Under the pieces are notes generated by a model. That model did no database searches. It was not told the origin of the DNA and saw nothing but the letters and a program-made list of their open reading frames with translations. Position numbers and translations under genes: made by a program. From contig CP017948.1 of assembly GCA_002838185.1 (NCBI GenBank), positions 1,488,001-1,552,000 on the forward strand: a DNA stretch of 64,000 bases, in the 5' to 3' direction. Shown one piece after another: positions 16,234 through 25,837 of the stretch. This DNA is from Tenericutes bacterium MO-XQ (lineage in GTDB: Bacteria > Bacillota_I > Bacilli_A > Acholeplasmatales > Acholeplasmataceae). Each line of letters starts with the position of its first letter. Within the stretch, counting starts at the first letter, position 1.

Positions 16234-17351
16234 CAGAACTCACCTCCATCGATATCTGTATTGGTTATTGTTATATTACTAGTTGAACCACTACTCGTGT
16301 TTTTACTGAGCAGTTGTATTTTTTCCGTTAATTTCACTCGATACTCTCCTAACGTTATCGTTGCATAGTTCAATGAATCTTTGAATGTAATTCCCGTAAT
16401 CACTGATTCGTATGTTTTCCCTTTATGAATAAAAGATACGTAGTCTCCAAGATAGATATTCTCAAAAGGAATAAACACCATGTTTTTCATGTCAATTGTA
16501 AATGTAATATTGTGATCTAGTTTGGATGTTACCATTTCACTTCTAGCTTTTGTTTCTAATGTTTCATAATCGTTATCCGTATAGATATAACTCTTAGCCA
16601 TGACACTGTTGTATCTGTCATCTGATGTGCCATCTTCTGTGATTTCACCAGTTGTAAGCAAATAGTAAGTCTTGATTGTTTGATTAATTTGATTATCACT
16701 TCGTGGATAGTATACGACCTTATTGACAAGTTGGCTGGTTGAATCATTGGTTTCTACATTTAAGATGGATGAAAAATCACTCTTGATTACCATACCTTGA
16801 TTCACGCTAACAATTCTAAAAATAATACCTGTAATACGTCCTCTAAGATAAGTAACATCAGTATCAAAACTGAGCCCATAACCTTTAGAAACGAGTTCAA
16901 ATATCTTTGACATATTGATGATATTATCCGATTCAAAACTAAGACTTCCTGATACGCTTGTTTCTTTACTTATTGTCAAATAAGATAGGTTCTGTTTTTG
17001 ATCTGAATTATTCTTAAAATAAGCAGTTATAACTTGTTGTATGTAATCAGCTAAATCGCCTGAGAAACTTTCTGCTGGTATATCCAAATTAAAAATCTCT
17101 CTAAAATCGAGAGACTTAATATTTGTTGTATAATCATCGTTCAATTCTATACTTTCCAAAATCCCTATATATGAATAGATTTCATTCTTAAGAATAACAA
17201 TATCTCCAATAGTGCAGTTTATGTTAGTTTTGTTAACTTTGAAAGTAGACCTTTTTATGAGGACCATGTCAAAAGCGAGTTCATACTGATTACTGACATA
17301 CGCATTATCTTTATACTGCAGAGTACTACGATCCAGAAATAATAGTTTCAT
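16233..17351 (-). CDS. Tail-associated (Tal/gp18-like) baseplate protein
   Basis: 372 aa, directly after Dit, the usual place of the tail-tip Tal protein. N-terminal beta domain, then a helical segment near 140-165, and a C-terminal region with YLGDYVSFIHKGKTYESVITGI that recalls prophage tail endopeptidase/gp18 folds. No peptidoglycan hydrolase domain is appended, in contrast to many Gram-positive phages; this fits a host without a cell wall. Confidence 0.65.
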   Translation of the reverse strand: MKLLFLDRSTLQYKDNAYVSNQYELAFDMVLIKRSTFKVNKTNINCTIGDIVILKNEIYSYIGILESIELNDDYTTNIKSLDFREIFNLDIPAESFSGDLADYIQQVITAYFKNNSDQKQNLSYLTISKETSVSGSLSFESDNIINMSKIFELVSKGYGLSFDTDVTYLRGRITGIIFRIVSVNQGMVIKSDFSSILNVETNDSTSQLVNKVVYYPRSDNQINQTIKTYYLLTTGEITEDGTSDDRYNSVMAKSYIYTDNDYETLETKARSEMVTSKLDHNITFTIDMKNMVFIPFENIYLGDYVSFIHKGKTYESVITGITFKDSLNYATITLGEYRVKLTEKIQLLSKNTSSGSTSNITITNTDIDGGEF

Positions 17352-17354
17352 GTG

Positions 17355-18185
17355 CTAAATTCCTAGATAGCCTTCAAGTACCGTAACCCTGCAAATCGAT
17401 TCTGTAGCTACTCCTGGTTTGAACTCGATTTCATAATCACCATGCTCTAGAAAGATAAAATTGTCTTCTTCAAAGTCTTGTAGTCCATATATATTAGTTA
17501 TTACTCCAGATTCATCCATAGTCATTTCTTGTTTACTTGGAATAGAGTTAATGGTTATGGTTATATCTTCTGCAGTTAAATATAAACGTAAAGTCGACAC
17601 CACTTCTCCATTCCTTTTAATCAGTACTTCTGGATCAATAACACTTCCTATCATTTCAATGACAATTGGGGCATCATTGAGTCCATCATTTCTAATAAAT
17701 ACCTTGCCTTCATATGAACTGGAATAATAATAAGGATACGAATATGGATAAACCTTACCGCTTGATGAACCATTAGCAATAATCTCATACGATTTTTCTT
17801 TCAACCACAGAGATAACTTTTTAAATACGATGTTACTTTGAATGGTGCTAGCTATTAATTCTGCTTTTGATAAGCTTGAGATATCTACATAACAGTAAGC
17901 ACTGAAAGCATCATTTTGATAGTGTAGTTTATACTCTTTATTACTTTTGCTGATAAAATCAACAAATGATTTATACCCTTGATATCCTTTTAAGAAGATT
18001 AATGTTTCTGATATCTCGGATAATGGAATATTATATTCTGAGCGAGAGTAAAAATGGCTATATTCTAGGTACTTCATATCTAAAGAAAAACCAAGACCAC
18101 TAACTTGAGAGATAATGGTCTGATTTTTATGATTAAAGTAATAGATATCACCGTATTCATTTTCTAAATAAAATTGTCTGATCAT
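17355..18185 (-). CDS. Distal tail protein (Dit-like)
   Basis: 276 aa, located between tape measure and Tal. The early region around VSGLGFSLDMKYLEY and the later beta-rich half ending in LEHGDYEIEFKPG follow the Dit/SPP1 gp19.1 pattern. It forms the hub ring joining tail tube and baseplate. Start follows AGGAGG; 4-bp overlap with the tape measure gene. Confidence 0.7.
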   Translation of the reverse strand: MIRQFYLENEYGDIYYFNHKNQTIISQVSGLGFSLDMKYLEYSHFYSRSEYNIPLSEISETLIFLKGYQGYKSFVDFISKSNKEYKLHYQNDAFSAYCYVDISSLSKAELIASTIQSNIVFKKLSLWLKEKSYEIIANGSSSGKVYPYSYPYYYSSSYEGKVFIRNDGLNDAPIVIEMIGSVIDPEVLIKRNGEVVSTLRLYLTAEDITITINSIPSKQEMTMDESGVITNIYGLQDFEEDNFIFLEHGDYEIEFKPGVATESICRVTVLEGYLGI

Positions 18186-20191
18186 ATCACGCTACCTCCT
18201 AATGCCTTATTGATGGAATCCACATCAAAGGTCGGTGATGTTGTATTAATCGTGATGTTGTTTGTATTACTGGTTGATGAGTTGGAATTTGAGTTATTTA
18301 CTGTACTCGATCCTTTTAAATTAAACGTATCAGAAAAGAAATCTCCAATACCACCAAAGAATCCACTAACTTTATCAGCTGCATTTGATGCAAAATCACT
18401 AATACCATCTGTTACTTTATTTGCAATATTTGATATCCCTTCAGTAACACTTGAAAAAGTATCTTTTACTTTGCCACCAAAGTCACCAATCTTTGAAGGT
18501 AAGTCACCAATCCACTCGAATATCTTCTGGATAAATTCAACAATCTTCTGAACAACATTAAGTACTGGTTCAAGTACTGTCTTGAGTACATTAATTGCTG
18601 GAACCAATATTGCATTTAATACTTCTCCAACAATTGTAATAAGTGGTGCTAAAGCTTCTAAAATACCAGCAAACATTTGGATTTGAGTGATGAGTGGCAT
18701 AAGGATAACATCTAGTATTGGAACAAGTAAATCAACTAGCATGACAACCAAATCAATAATAACATTTAGTATCGGTTGCAAAGCTGTCATGAGACTATCT
18801 ACAATTGCTAAAATTGGTGGAAGTAACTGCATGAATGTTTCCATAAGTCTTCCAAGTAATGCTTTGAATTCTTCACTTTGAAATAAAGCCATTGCTAGTA
18901 TTGCAATTAATGCACCAATACCTAAAGTAGCAGCATTAATACCTACTCCAGCAAAAATACCAGATGTTCCTACTGCTTTTAGTGCTATGGATCCAGCATT
19001 GAGGAGTGGTCCTACTTTGCCTACAACAGATAACACTGGTCCTATTGCAGCTACGAGTCCAGTTAAGGTTGCAATTATTTTCTTGGTTCCTGAATCCATG
19101 TTATTCCATTTATCAATCCAATCTTTTAATGTGGGGATTACATTGTCCCTCACTTTAATAATCAGTTCTTGGATAACTGGTAAAAGGGTACTTGCTAAAT
19201 CAACACCTAAACTAGATACTGCTTGTTTGGTACGATCTAGTGCATCAGTAAATTCTCCTGCTTGTGAGGCTTGTTCATTCGTTACAATTCCAAGTTCTCT
19301 TGCTTCTTCTCGAAGTCCATTAATAGCTTCTGTTTCACTTGATAGAATTGGTAACACTTCAGTACCTATTTTTTCACCGAAAAATTCATTGGCCACACCA
19401 ACACGGACTGATTCATCCGCTACATTTCCTAAAGCATTTCTAATAAGTTCGAATGCTTCATCAGCATTTTTCCCTTTCAAGTCATCAACCGTCAGACCAA
19501 TAAGTGCTAAACTATCAGCAACCTTATCGCCATTACCAGTAGCAATATCTCCGAGGATCCCATTTACTTTCATAAACGCTTTAGACATGGATTCTGTTGA
19601 AGTTCCCATAATGGTTGCAACATGGTTCCATTCCTGGAACTGTTCAGCTGATAATCCTAGCTTTTGGGCAGTATCTCCAATCTCATCTGCAGTATAAGCA
19701 GTCTTTATCGAAAACGCTGTTAAAGCAGAAACGGCACCTAAAATAGGCACCGTTACACTTTTTGTTAATGTTGAACCAAGCTTACCAATCTTCTCGAAGT
19801 TAGCATTACTTAGTTGTTTTATTTTATCTGATGTTTTTTCTAACTGTCCATTCATCTTAGCAAGTTCTGCTTCGGTGTATTGGACATTTCGTTTCAACTT
19901 ATTAAATTCATCTTGGCTCATATCACCAACTTGAACAGCCTTTTTAGCATGCTCAAGTTCTTGGTTCTGAGTTTCAAGTTTCTTTTTGGTTTGAACCAAG
20001 ATATCATTTAATTTTGATTGTTTTTGCTTCCATAAATCAAGATTTGTACTATCATAACGAAGGTTCGTATTAATCGCTCGTAAGTCTTTATTTTGTTCTT
20101 TTAAATCTTTCTTGATTCCATTTAGTTCGTTTTCTAAATCCTTGCCATCAAGAGTTAATTTAATATTTAATCCTTTAACAGTCTCTGCCAT
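18182..20191 (-). CDS. Tail tape measure protein
   Basis: 669 aa. N-terminal coiled coil (about 20-130, LNDILVQTKKKLETQNQELEH), the conserved TMP region (LGLSAEQFQEWNHVATIMGTS), several long hydrophobic segments between about 380 and 540, and a low-complexity Asn/Ser/Thr tail. It sets tail length and helps DNA entry. At 669 aa the predicted tail is about 100 nm by the usual 0.15 nm per residue rule. Confidence 0.9.
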   Translation of the reverse strand: MAETVKGLNIKLTLDGKDLENELNGIKKDLKEQNKDLRAINTNLRYDSTNLDLWKQKQSKLNDILVQTKKKLETQNQELEHAKKAVQVGDMSQDEFNKLKRNVQYTEAELAKMNGQLEKTSDKIKQLSNANFEKIGKLGSTLTKSVTVPILGAVSALTAFSIKTAYTADEIGDTAQKLGLSAEQFQEWNHVATIMGTSTESMSKAFMKVNGILGDIATGNGDKVADSLALIGLTVDDLKGKNADEAFELIRNALGNVADESVRVGVANEFFGEKIGTEVLPILSSETEAINGLREEARELGIVTNEQASQAGEFTDALDRTKQAVSSLGVDLASTLLPVIQELIIKVRDNVIPTLKDWIDKWNNMDSGTKKIIATLTGLVAAIGPVLSVVGKVGPLLNAGSIALKAVGTSGIFAGVGINAATLGIGALIAILAMALFQSEEFKALLGRLMETFMQLLPPILAIVDSLMTALQPILNVIIDLVVMLVDLLVPILDVILMPLITQIQMFAGILEALAPLITIVGEVLNAILVPAINVLKTVLEPVLNVVQKIVEFIQKIFEWIGDLPSKIGDFGGKVKDTFSSVTEGISNIANKVTDGISDFASNAADKVSGFFGGIGDFFSDTFNLKGSSTVNNSNSNSSTSNTNNITINTTSPTFDVDSINKALGGSVI

Positions 20192-20204
20192 TAACGCCCA
20201 CCTC

Positions 20205-20447
20205 CTATAATAAGAATTTATCTATATCTTTTTGCGTAGCTCTCTTGATAGATTGTTTCCCATTAATCACATTCATTTCAAGTTCCACAATTTCAAAATA
20301 AGTATCCAAATCGAAGTTCTTTGTATCCTCAATAGAAATACCCAAATGTGTAAGATTAAATATGATATTAGCTGTTATGTTTACATCGTCATTTCTTTGT
20401 TGGTGGCTTGGGGGTGGATCCTTTTTGAAACGTTCCCAGCATTTCAC
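20205..20447 (-). CDS. Tail assembly chaperone, frameshifted C-terminal part
   Basis: This frame overlaps the 3' end of the upstream chaperone and has no ribosome site of its own. It reads as the GT-type extension made by ribosomal frameshifting: about 66 extra residues, helical (NITANIIFNLTHLGISIEDTKNFDLDTYFEIVEL). The long product binds the tape measure protein during tail assembly. The frame relation is +1 (equivalent to -2), not the -1 of phage lambda. Confidence 0.75.
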   Translation of the reverse strand: MKCWERFKKDPPPSHQQRNDDVNITANIIFNLTHLGISIEDTKNFDLDTYFEIVELEMNVINGKQSIKRATQKDIDKFLL

Positions 20448-20742
20448 CTATCGTATTCGTCAGATTTTCAAGTTCGTTTTGATTGCTCAAAATAGAAAAA
20501 TCCAACGACATTAAAAAGTCGTTGTATGATTGTTTACTGAAAGGTCGATGTAAGACATAGATGATTCGGAAGATTGTATCAATAACTGTTGATAGATCAT
20601 CCTCTTTTTTGATGTTTGATTTTTCTAGTTTCTTGATATCGCTAAATAGTTCTGTTGAGAATACATTACGATAGTCAATAATTGTAAATAATGATGAATG
20701 AAGGCGATAATCCGTATCACCAAGTTTGAGTGTCTTTTCCAT
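20389..20742 (-). CDS. Tail assembly chaperone, short form
   Basis: 117 aa, gpG-like: placed between major tail protein and tape measure, helical, with the IDTIFRIIYVLHRPFSKQSYNDFL region typical of these chaperones. It terminates at 20389 unless ribosomes shift frame near the CCCCC run at 20410-20414. Good ribosome site AGGAG. Confidence 0.8.
   Translation of the reverse strand: MEKTLKLGDTDYRLHSSLFTIIDYRNVFSTELFSDIKKLEKSNIKKEDDLSTVIDTIFRIIYVLHRPFSKQSYNDFLMSLDFSILSNQNELENLTNTIGEMLGTFQKGSTPKPPTKK
20410..20414 (-). promoter_or_regulatory. Likely programmed frameshift site
   Basis: On the minus strand the zero frame reads TCC ACC CCC AAG. The five-C run lets a Pro tRNA re-pair by +1 (CCC to CCA) or -2 (CCC to CCC), entering the frame of the chaperone extension 7-8 codons before the zero-frame stop. 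Confidence 0.55.
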
Positions 20743-20755
20743 AATTGGTTACTCC

Positions 20756-21322
20756 TTAAATAAATGTTGGTAATGTTGGAGCTGTAGTAAGAAATGCTGC
20801 ATAGTTCGTATCTCCCACACCTGCTATGACTCTTAAAATTATATTGCTTCCTGATTCAATCGGTCTAGCTGTAATGTTCAATGTGATTGAATTAGCTTCA
20901 ATGGAATCTGCTTTTGATTTACTAGCGTCTCCAGAAGGTGTCGCTGTACATAAGAAATACCATATACGTCTTGCCTTGATATCTCCTTGAATTTCATACC
21001 CTAACGCAAATGTCTTAGTTTCACCATTTACTACTTCTACAAGATTTCCGTTAGTATCTTCTAAAACACCAAAGATGTCTTTTTTAAACACATCATCAAT
21101 CTCAGTAAATTTCAAGGTAACTGTTGTCCCTGAATTTGATACTAATGTTGCGATTACCTTATCATCTGCATAAACTTGTGTGCTTCCACCTATGGCTTCA
21201 GTAGTAATCTCTTGTGCTCCTTCTAAACGCTTAGGTGTAGCAAAGGTCCAACTACCATCTTCTGCTTGAGTTGCGAGTGCATAGTGTACGTTTGTTAAAC
21301 CAAATGTGACTTTATTACTCAT
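20756..21322 (-). CDS. Major tail protein
   Basis: 188 aa, beginning SNKVTFGLTNVHYALATQ and containing GYEIQGDIKARRIWYFLCTATPSG, typical of the phi13/TP901-type major tail tube family. It is located before the chaperones, as usual. Strong ribosome site AGGAGG. It polymerises into the tail tube of a long non-contractile tail. Confidence 0.88.
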   Translation of the reverse strand: MSNKVTFGLTNVHYALATQAEDGSWTFATPKRLEGAQEITTEAIGGSTQVYADDKVIATLVSNSGTTVTLKFTEIDDVFKKDIFGVLEDTNGNLVEVVNGETKTFALGYEIQGDIKARRIWYFLCTATPSGDASKSKADSIEANSITLNITARPIESGSNIILRVIAGVGDTNYAAFLTTAPTLPTFI

Positions 21323-21658
21323 TTAAAATACCTCCTGTTTAATTTCATATACTCTATTGACTGAACTGTCTTCATTGACAAATTCAGATAATAATTCAAA
21401 TTCATATCCCATGAAATATAGGGATGCTTCTAATTGTTCTTCTAATCCTAAGTTTTTCTTTTCTGTAATCAGACTGACTTGAAATGTAGCTACTTTTGCG
21501 ACCGCTCTATCATCTGCATAAACAATTGAACGATTACTTAACTCTTGATAGATGATATAGTTCGGATCTGATTCTAATCCTACTCTCGTTCCATAAGATA
21601 CCTTCCCAGGTAAAACGGAATTCAAAGTATCATATAGTGCTTCTAGTTTTTCCTGCAT
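21323..21658 (-). CDS. Tail completion protein
   Basis: 111 aa, between HK97-gp10-like and major tail protein genes. YIIYQELSNRSIVYADDRAVAKVATFQVSL resembles the minor capsid/tail terminator family that caps the tail at the head side. Assigned from position and family pattern. Confidence 0.7.
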   Translation of the reverse strand: MQEKLEALYDTLNSVLPGKVSYGTRVGLESDPNYIIYQELSNRSIVYADDRAVAKVATFQVSLITEKKNLGLEEQLEASLYFMGYEFELLSEFVNEDSSVNRVYEIKQEVF

Positions 21659-22050
21659 CAGACATCACCTTTTTCAATAATTGATTTAATATCTTCTAAC
21701 ATTTTAGGAGTAAGCAAATCAAATGCTGGACGCATAAATGGTCGTGGTCCTACATACTTACCACTACGGTGTGTAAATCCAAACTCAAGTAAGTGTGTTA
21801 GTTTTCCCTTCTCATTTGAGAAGATAACAATCGTCTTATTGATTCCACTACCTTGAGGTTCAGCAACGAATGAATCTGCAAATGGTTTTGAACCACCACT
21901 TCTAGGTGCATGTGTTCTAATGTAATTCACGATTTCTTGAGCTGTTTCATCAAGTTTCTTTTCAAGTTTCACAATAATATCTTGTGCATAGTCGTCTACC
22001 ATATTGGATATAGCTGCTCCTAGTTCATCAAGTGTAATCAACGATATCAC
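21658..22050 (-). CDS. HK97-gp10-like head-tail protein
   Basis: 130 aa: N-terminal helix, then RSGGSKPFADSF and the characteristic LLEFGFTHRSGKYVGPRPFMRPAF block of the HK97 gp10 family. It helps join head and tail. The start is uncertain: GTG at 22050 and TTG at 22041 are both possible and neither has a perfect ribosome site. Confidence 0.85.
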   Translation of the reverse strand: MISLITLDELGAAISNMVDDYAQDIIVKLEKKLDETAQEIVNYIRTHAPRSGGSKPFADSFVAEPQGSGINKTIVIFSNEKGKLTHLLEFGFTHRSGKYVGPRPFMRPAFDLLTPKMLEDIKSIIEKGDV

Positions 22051-22363
22051 TCTTTCTAATTTTTGTTTTACTTAAGTAGAGTTCTATAAACTGTCCAATT
22101 TGATAGGTTCGTTCAATCTTATAGATGTCCCCTGCTATGTCCGCGTGTTTACTTCCATCATATAAGAAACTTTGAATCTTTAGCGCTACATCAATTCGCA
22201 TGTCCGATCGTTTACTTTCATAATATTCGTTTGATGTGATGCTGAAGTTTATACCTATTACCTCTTTTGAATTTTGAAGTTGATAGGTTGATGAACCAAT
22301 AGAATTTTGAATCAAATCCATAGTTATTAATTTAAGTCTTATGTTCGGTGAGTTAGGATACAT
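22028..22363 (-). CDS. Head closure / head-tail joining protein
   Basis: 111 aa beta-rich protein in the place of the phage head-tail joining (gp9/gp16-type) stopper. It overlaps both neighbours, as these genes commonly do. It probably closes the connector after packaging. Confidence 0.7.
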   Translation of the reverse strand: MYPNSPNIRLKLITMDLIQNSIGSSTYQLQNSKEVIGINFSITSNEYYESKRSDMRIDVALKIQSFLYDGSKHADIAGDIYKIERTYQIGQFIELYLSKTKIRKSDIVDYT

Positions 22364-22649
22364 TTTCTTCTGCTCCCTTAGTTAATGCAATTTGTCCTAC
22401 CAACATATCAAATGTCTTCGGTAGTTCTTTTGCACTCCCATCATTCTTAAAACCAAAAAAGGTCTTCACATAGATAATTATCACCGTACTAACCATTGGA
22501 TTTGATTCATCATTGATGTAAGTTGGATCGATCCCACAACTCGTCAAGTATGCTTTACAACTACTAATATGAGTTGAAAGCTCATCGTCGGCATATGATT
22601 CTGTCAAGGGGATAAGTAATGCTTTTTTTACGATATCAAGTATAGCCAT
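22353..22649 (-). CDS. Head-tail connector (gp6/gp15-like)
   Basis: 98 aa, four predicted helices. ILDIVKKALLIPLTESYADDELSTHI plus a C-terminal LVGQIALTKGAEE helix matches the gp6-like connector family, which forms the ring under the portal. Confidence 0.75.
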   Translation of the reverse strand: MAILDIVKKALLIPLTESYADDELSTHISSCKAYLTSCGIDPTYINDESNPMVSTVIIIYVKTFFGFKNDGSAKELPKTFDMLVGQIALTKGAEENVS

Positions 22650-22689
22650 GAGATCAATCCTTTCTTAAACATTTAATTTGCTTCAGTTA

Positions 22690-23823
22690 TTAAGCTGCAG
22701 CTTTCTTTTTAATACGTAGGAATCCGTTGTATCCGACTACGTTACCACCTGTGAATACAGATGCTTTATAGCTGATGATTCCATCTTTGAATTTGTAATC
22801 TGTTGATTTACCGATTTCAACTGGTGAGAATACTGGCGCTTCATAATTTTTAAGTGCACCATAAGCGATACCATACTCTCCAGCTGCAGTATTACTATCA
22901 GAGATAGCTTTACAGTTTGAGTTGATGATATAAGGAATACCATCGATTGTTTTATTGACATAATCAATTGAATGGACTTTTCTACCTTCTGGTGTTTTCA
23001 GTCCAGCAAATGCACGTAAGTCATTCTTATTCAAGATAAGAACTGCTCCACCTTCGACTTCTTCATCGCCACCATAAGCAAAGACAATGTCATCTAATGT
23101 TGAATCAGTGATTGCTTCAATTTCAAGTGGGGTAGTATCCGCAAGAGCTACTGCAGCATCACTGAAGATACCTGTGAATGTGTTAGTGGTTCCAGCACCA
23201 CGTAAGATTTGTTCACTGATTTTCTTTTTGAGTGAGATATTGATGTTACGTAACACTTCTGCTTGATAAGGAATAGCAGGTAATTTTTCAAGTTCTTCTG
23301 TGATTTCTGTATAAGCAGTAATCTTCACTTTGGAAATTGTCAAATAACCAAATGCAGGTTCAGTTTCGCTATAAGGCTGTCCTTCAAGTGTCGTTCCAGC
23401 AATACCATTATTCTTAACAAATGATTTCTTGTAAGTTTCTCCACCATTTAGGTTAATGACATTTACACGATCAACAAGTGTCGAAACTTGTGCAAATGGA
23501 ACTGGTGCTAATCCTGAAGCTGTGTGATCCGGTAACAAGATCTCTTCACTTGATACTTGGATAACACGACTCTCACGTAAACTAGCTGCACGTTGTTCTA
23601 GTTTTTCTTTATCAACTTTAGTACGGTTATCGATTACAATTGGTTTGATTTCAGTTTTACTTGCAATCGCCATTTTTTTATCAATAACACTTCGTTCTTC
23701 TTGAAGATTAGTCGTTTCAGTTTCTAATGATTCAAGTTTGGTAATATCTGTTTCATTACCTGCAAGACCTCTGATCTCAGTCAGTCTTGACTCGATTTCT
23801 TTTCGTCTTAATTCTAAATTCAT
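22690..23823 (-). CDS. Major capsid protein, HK97 fold
   Basis: 377 aa. The first ~100 residues are a charged coiled coil serving as internal scaffold (delta domain), to be removed by the neighbouring protease. The rest matches HK97-type capsids, with GILRGAGTTNTFTGIF-like and GIPYIINSNC regions and a C-terminal GNVVGYNGFLRIKK strand. Next to protease and portal, the standard arrangement. Confidence 0.92.
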   Translation of the reverse strand: MNLELRRKEIESRLTEIRGLAGNETDITKLESLETETTNLQEERSVIDKKMAIASKTEIKPIVIDNRTKVDKEKLEQRAASLRESRVIQVSSEEILLPDHTASGLAPVPFAQVSTLVDRVNVINLNGGETYKKSFVKNNGIAGTTLEGQPYSETEPAFGYLTISKVKITAYTEITEELEKLPAIPYQAEVLRNINISLKKKISEQILRGAGTTNTFTGIFSDAAVALADTTPLEIEAITDSTLDDIVFAYGGDEEVEGGAVLILNKNDLRAFAGLKTPEGRKVHSIDYVNKTIDGIPYIINSNCKAISDSNTAAGEYGIAYGALKNYEAPVFSPVEIGKSTDYKFKDGIISYKASVFTGGNVVGYNGFLRIKKKAAA

Positions 23824-23837
23824 GATTTTTTCTCCTT

Positions 23838-24428
23838 CTAAATTTGTGATTTGATTTTGATACGCTTTTTGATAATTTTTGATTGTTCTTCTTGCTCTGC
23901 TAACTCCATAGCCTTTAGTTCTAACTCCATAGATTCTAAAGAACGAGCGTATATACTAGTTGCATCATATGCCGGAGTATCCACAACCGACACATCATAC
24001 AAACGTTCTATCTTTGTAATAGTTCTTTTTGGAACACTACCTTCACGGTTCCATACTTGTTCATCTACTGTAAAAGCAAAACTCATCTTATCCAATAACC
24101 CACTTCTTACCATTTTGTAGATGTCTTGATTAGTGTTTGTATCTAATAATTCAGCTCGTACTTTCAAACCAATGCTATCTACAGTAAGTGATAAGGATTG
24201 ATTCTTGGTTCTAGCGATAATTAAAAAGGAGTCCATATGATTGTATTTCATAGGAACATCCTTCATTTTTGTTTCTGATAAAGCTCTTGAATCAATTTCT
24301 TCTAAGAAACCATATTCTTCATCGCCTATTAAAGTTTCATTATTAAAGACCAATGCATAGCCTTCTAAAATCATCTTGTCATCTTCTTCATGAAGTGTGA
24401 CATCAGCTAGTCTAGTTTCCTTTATCAT
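23838..24428 (-). CDS. Prohead maturation protease (HK97/U35 family)
   Basis: 196 aa serine protease. EGYALVFN near the start, catalytic His in MKYNHMDS (about 62), catalytic Ser in LLDKMSFAF (about 112), and YDVSVVDTPAYDATSIYAR near the end are the family landmarks. It cleaves the capsid delta domain during prohead maturation. Confidence 0.92.
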   Translation of the reverse strand: MIKETRLADVTLHEEDDKMILEGYALVFNNETLIGDEEYGFLEEIDSRALSETKMKDVPMKYNHMDSFLIIARTKNQSLSLTVDSIGLKVRAELLDTNTNQDIYKMVRSGLLDKMSFAFTVDEQVWNREGSVPKRTITKIERLYDVSVVDTPAYDATSIYARSLESMELELKAMELAEQEEQSKIIKKRIKIKSQI

Positions 24429-24636
24429 TTTTACGAGTCTCTACTTTCTTTGGTTTTGGTGCTACTTGTTTTTCTAGTTTTTGATATACATACTCAAGCT
24501 CAGAGTCTTTGTAGAAAAGGGACTCGAGTTTTTCTTTTTTGCAATAATCATCAATAATGATCGTCTTTTTCTTTTGGGTTTCTAAGATGACCTTAAGTGC
24601 ATCTTCTGATATCTTTCCATTAACTGTTATTTTCAT
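24412..24636 (-). CDS. Small hypothetical protein between portal and protease
   Basis: 74 aa, Lys/Glu-rich, overlapping both the portal (17 bp) and the protease (17 bp) genes, with ribosome site GGAGG. No motif recognised. Constant overlap suggests a real structural-module gene. Confidence 0.65.
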   Translation of the reverse strand: MKITVNGKISEDALKVILETQKKKTIIIDDYCKKEKLESLFYKDSELEYVYQKLEKQVAPKPKKVETRKNDKGN

Positions 24637-25837
24637 CTTTAGGTTCCTCCGTTCCTACTTGATATTGATTCGCTTTATCGGCATCGACAAAGTTTAGTGA
24701 TTGAAGTCGTTTGTTTCCACCTTCGATAGGTTCTAGCCCTAACAGTGCTCTCGATTCATTAAGTGACATAATTCCAAGACTCATTAGTTTTTCAATCGCT
24801 GTTACTTTTGTATTCCATGAAGCATACTGTAATCTTTCACTATAGAAGATGATTTCTTCTCCACGTTCAAGTTGATTATCAGTTAGTAATCCTAAAGAAA
24901 AAGCCTCGCTAAGTTGAATAGCTAAAGGCTCGATCGTTGACTCGTAGAATGAGTTGTATTCATCTTCTGTATATTTGTTCGTAAAGATTGGAACTGATAC
25001 TCCAAAGTAATCGAGGATCTTCGCTTGTAAGAACTCAAGCGTATCTTTATCAATCAGCTTTGGATCAACTTCTAAAGGAATGTATTCTGACTTCAAATCA
25101 ATAGGTATAATTGAACTACCTTTTAAATTTACTGATTCGGATAATGCAGCATCAAATAATTCACGTTGCTTCTTCTTGTCTATTTCTGATAACATCCCAT
25201 TCATCTTCAGGATACCTTTAATTTGCATGGATGATTTCACTGCATTATCGATTCCTTGAAGCAGACTATCATTTATTGATATGGTTTTTAGTATTGCTTC
25301 ATGATCTCCTGTGGATCCAGTTCCACCAAAGATATCATTCTGACCAAAATGTCGTCTTAAATGGATAACATTATCGTATGGTAAAATATATGACTCTCCA
25401 TTATCGAATAGGAACTTGATAAAGTAAGTATCAGAATTGTCCACGATGATTTCAACAGTTACCGGTCTAAGAGGATATATGCCTTTCAGTTCACCTGAAT
25501 CCTTATCAAACTTCGGATAAACAAATGCATTATCATTCAGCAAAAGTAATGTGATCGTCTTGTAGATAAAGTCATATGGTGTCATTATTTCGTTTGGTTT
25601 ATACTTCAAAAGAAAAGACAGCCTACCTTTTTTCTCGGTTACTGTCTTATCGTTTTCGGTTTTTATAAATCTTGGTTTGAGTTTAGCACATTGGCTAGCG
25701 ACTCGATCAATACATATTTTTACCACATCACTCTTTGATATGTTCGTACCAAATGGTGTGTAAAATGTATTTAAATTACTAATTAACTGGAGTGCATCAA
25801 ATGATCCAGTTTTCTTTTTCCGTTTAAATATGGCCAT
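24620..25837 (-). CDS. Portal protein
   Basis: 405 aa HK97-family portal: NLNTFYTPFGTNISKSDVVKICIDRVASQCAKL start, LLLLNDNAFVYPKFD middle, and FGVSVPIFTNKYTEDEYNSFYESTIEPLA, the stem-helix region. It forms the dodecameric DNA entry channel. Confidence 0.92.
   Translation of the reverse strand: MAIFKRKKKTGSFDALQLISNLNTFYTPFGTNISKSDVVKICIDRVASQCAKLKPRFIKTENDKTVTEKKGRLSFLLKYKPNEIMTPYDFIYKTITLLLLNDNAFVYPKFDKDSGELKGIYPLRPVTVEIIVDNSDTYFIKFLFDNGESYILPYDNVIHLRRHFGQNDIFGGTGSTGDHEAILKTISINDSLLQGIDNAVKSSMQIKGILKMNGMLSEIDKKKQRELFDAALSESVNLKGSSIIPIDLKSEYIPLEVDPKLIDKDTLEFLQAKILDYFGVSVPIFTNKYTEDEYNSFYESTIEPLAIQLSEAFSLGLLTDNQLERGEEIIFYSERLQYASWNTKVTAIEKLMSLGIMSLNESRALLGLEPIEGGNKRLQSLNFVDADKANQYQVGTEEPKDENNS

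Noticed and set aside
18987..19697. Long plus-strand open frame opposite the tape measure gene
   Set aside because: Antisense shadow of a well-supported gene with no ribosome site or recognisable domain.
20205..20447. Independent small gene after the tail chaperone
   Set aside because: No ribosome site; frame position and overlap are those of a frameshift extension.
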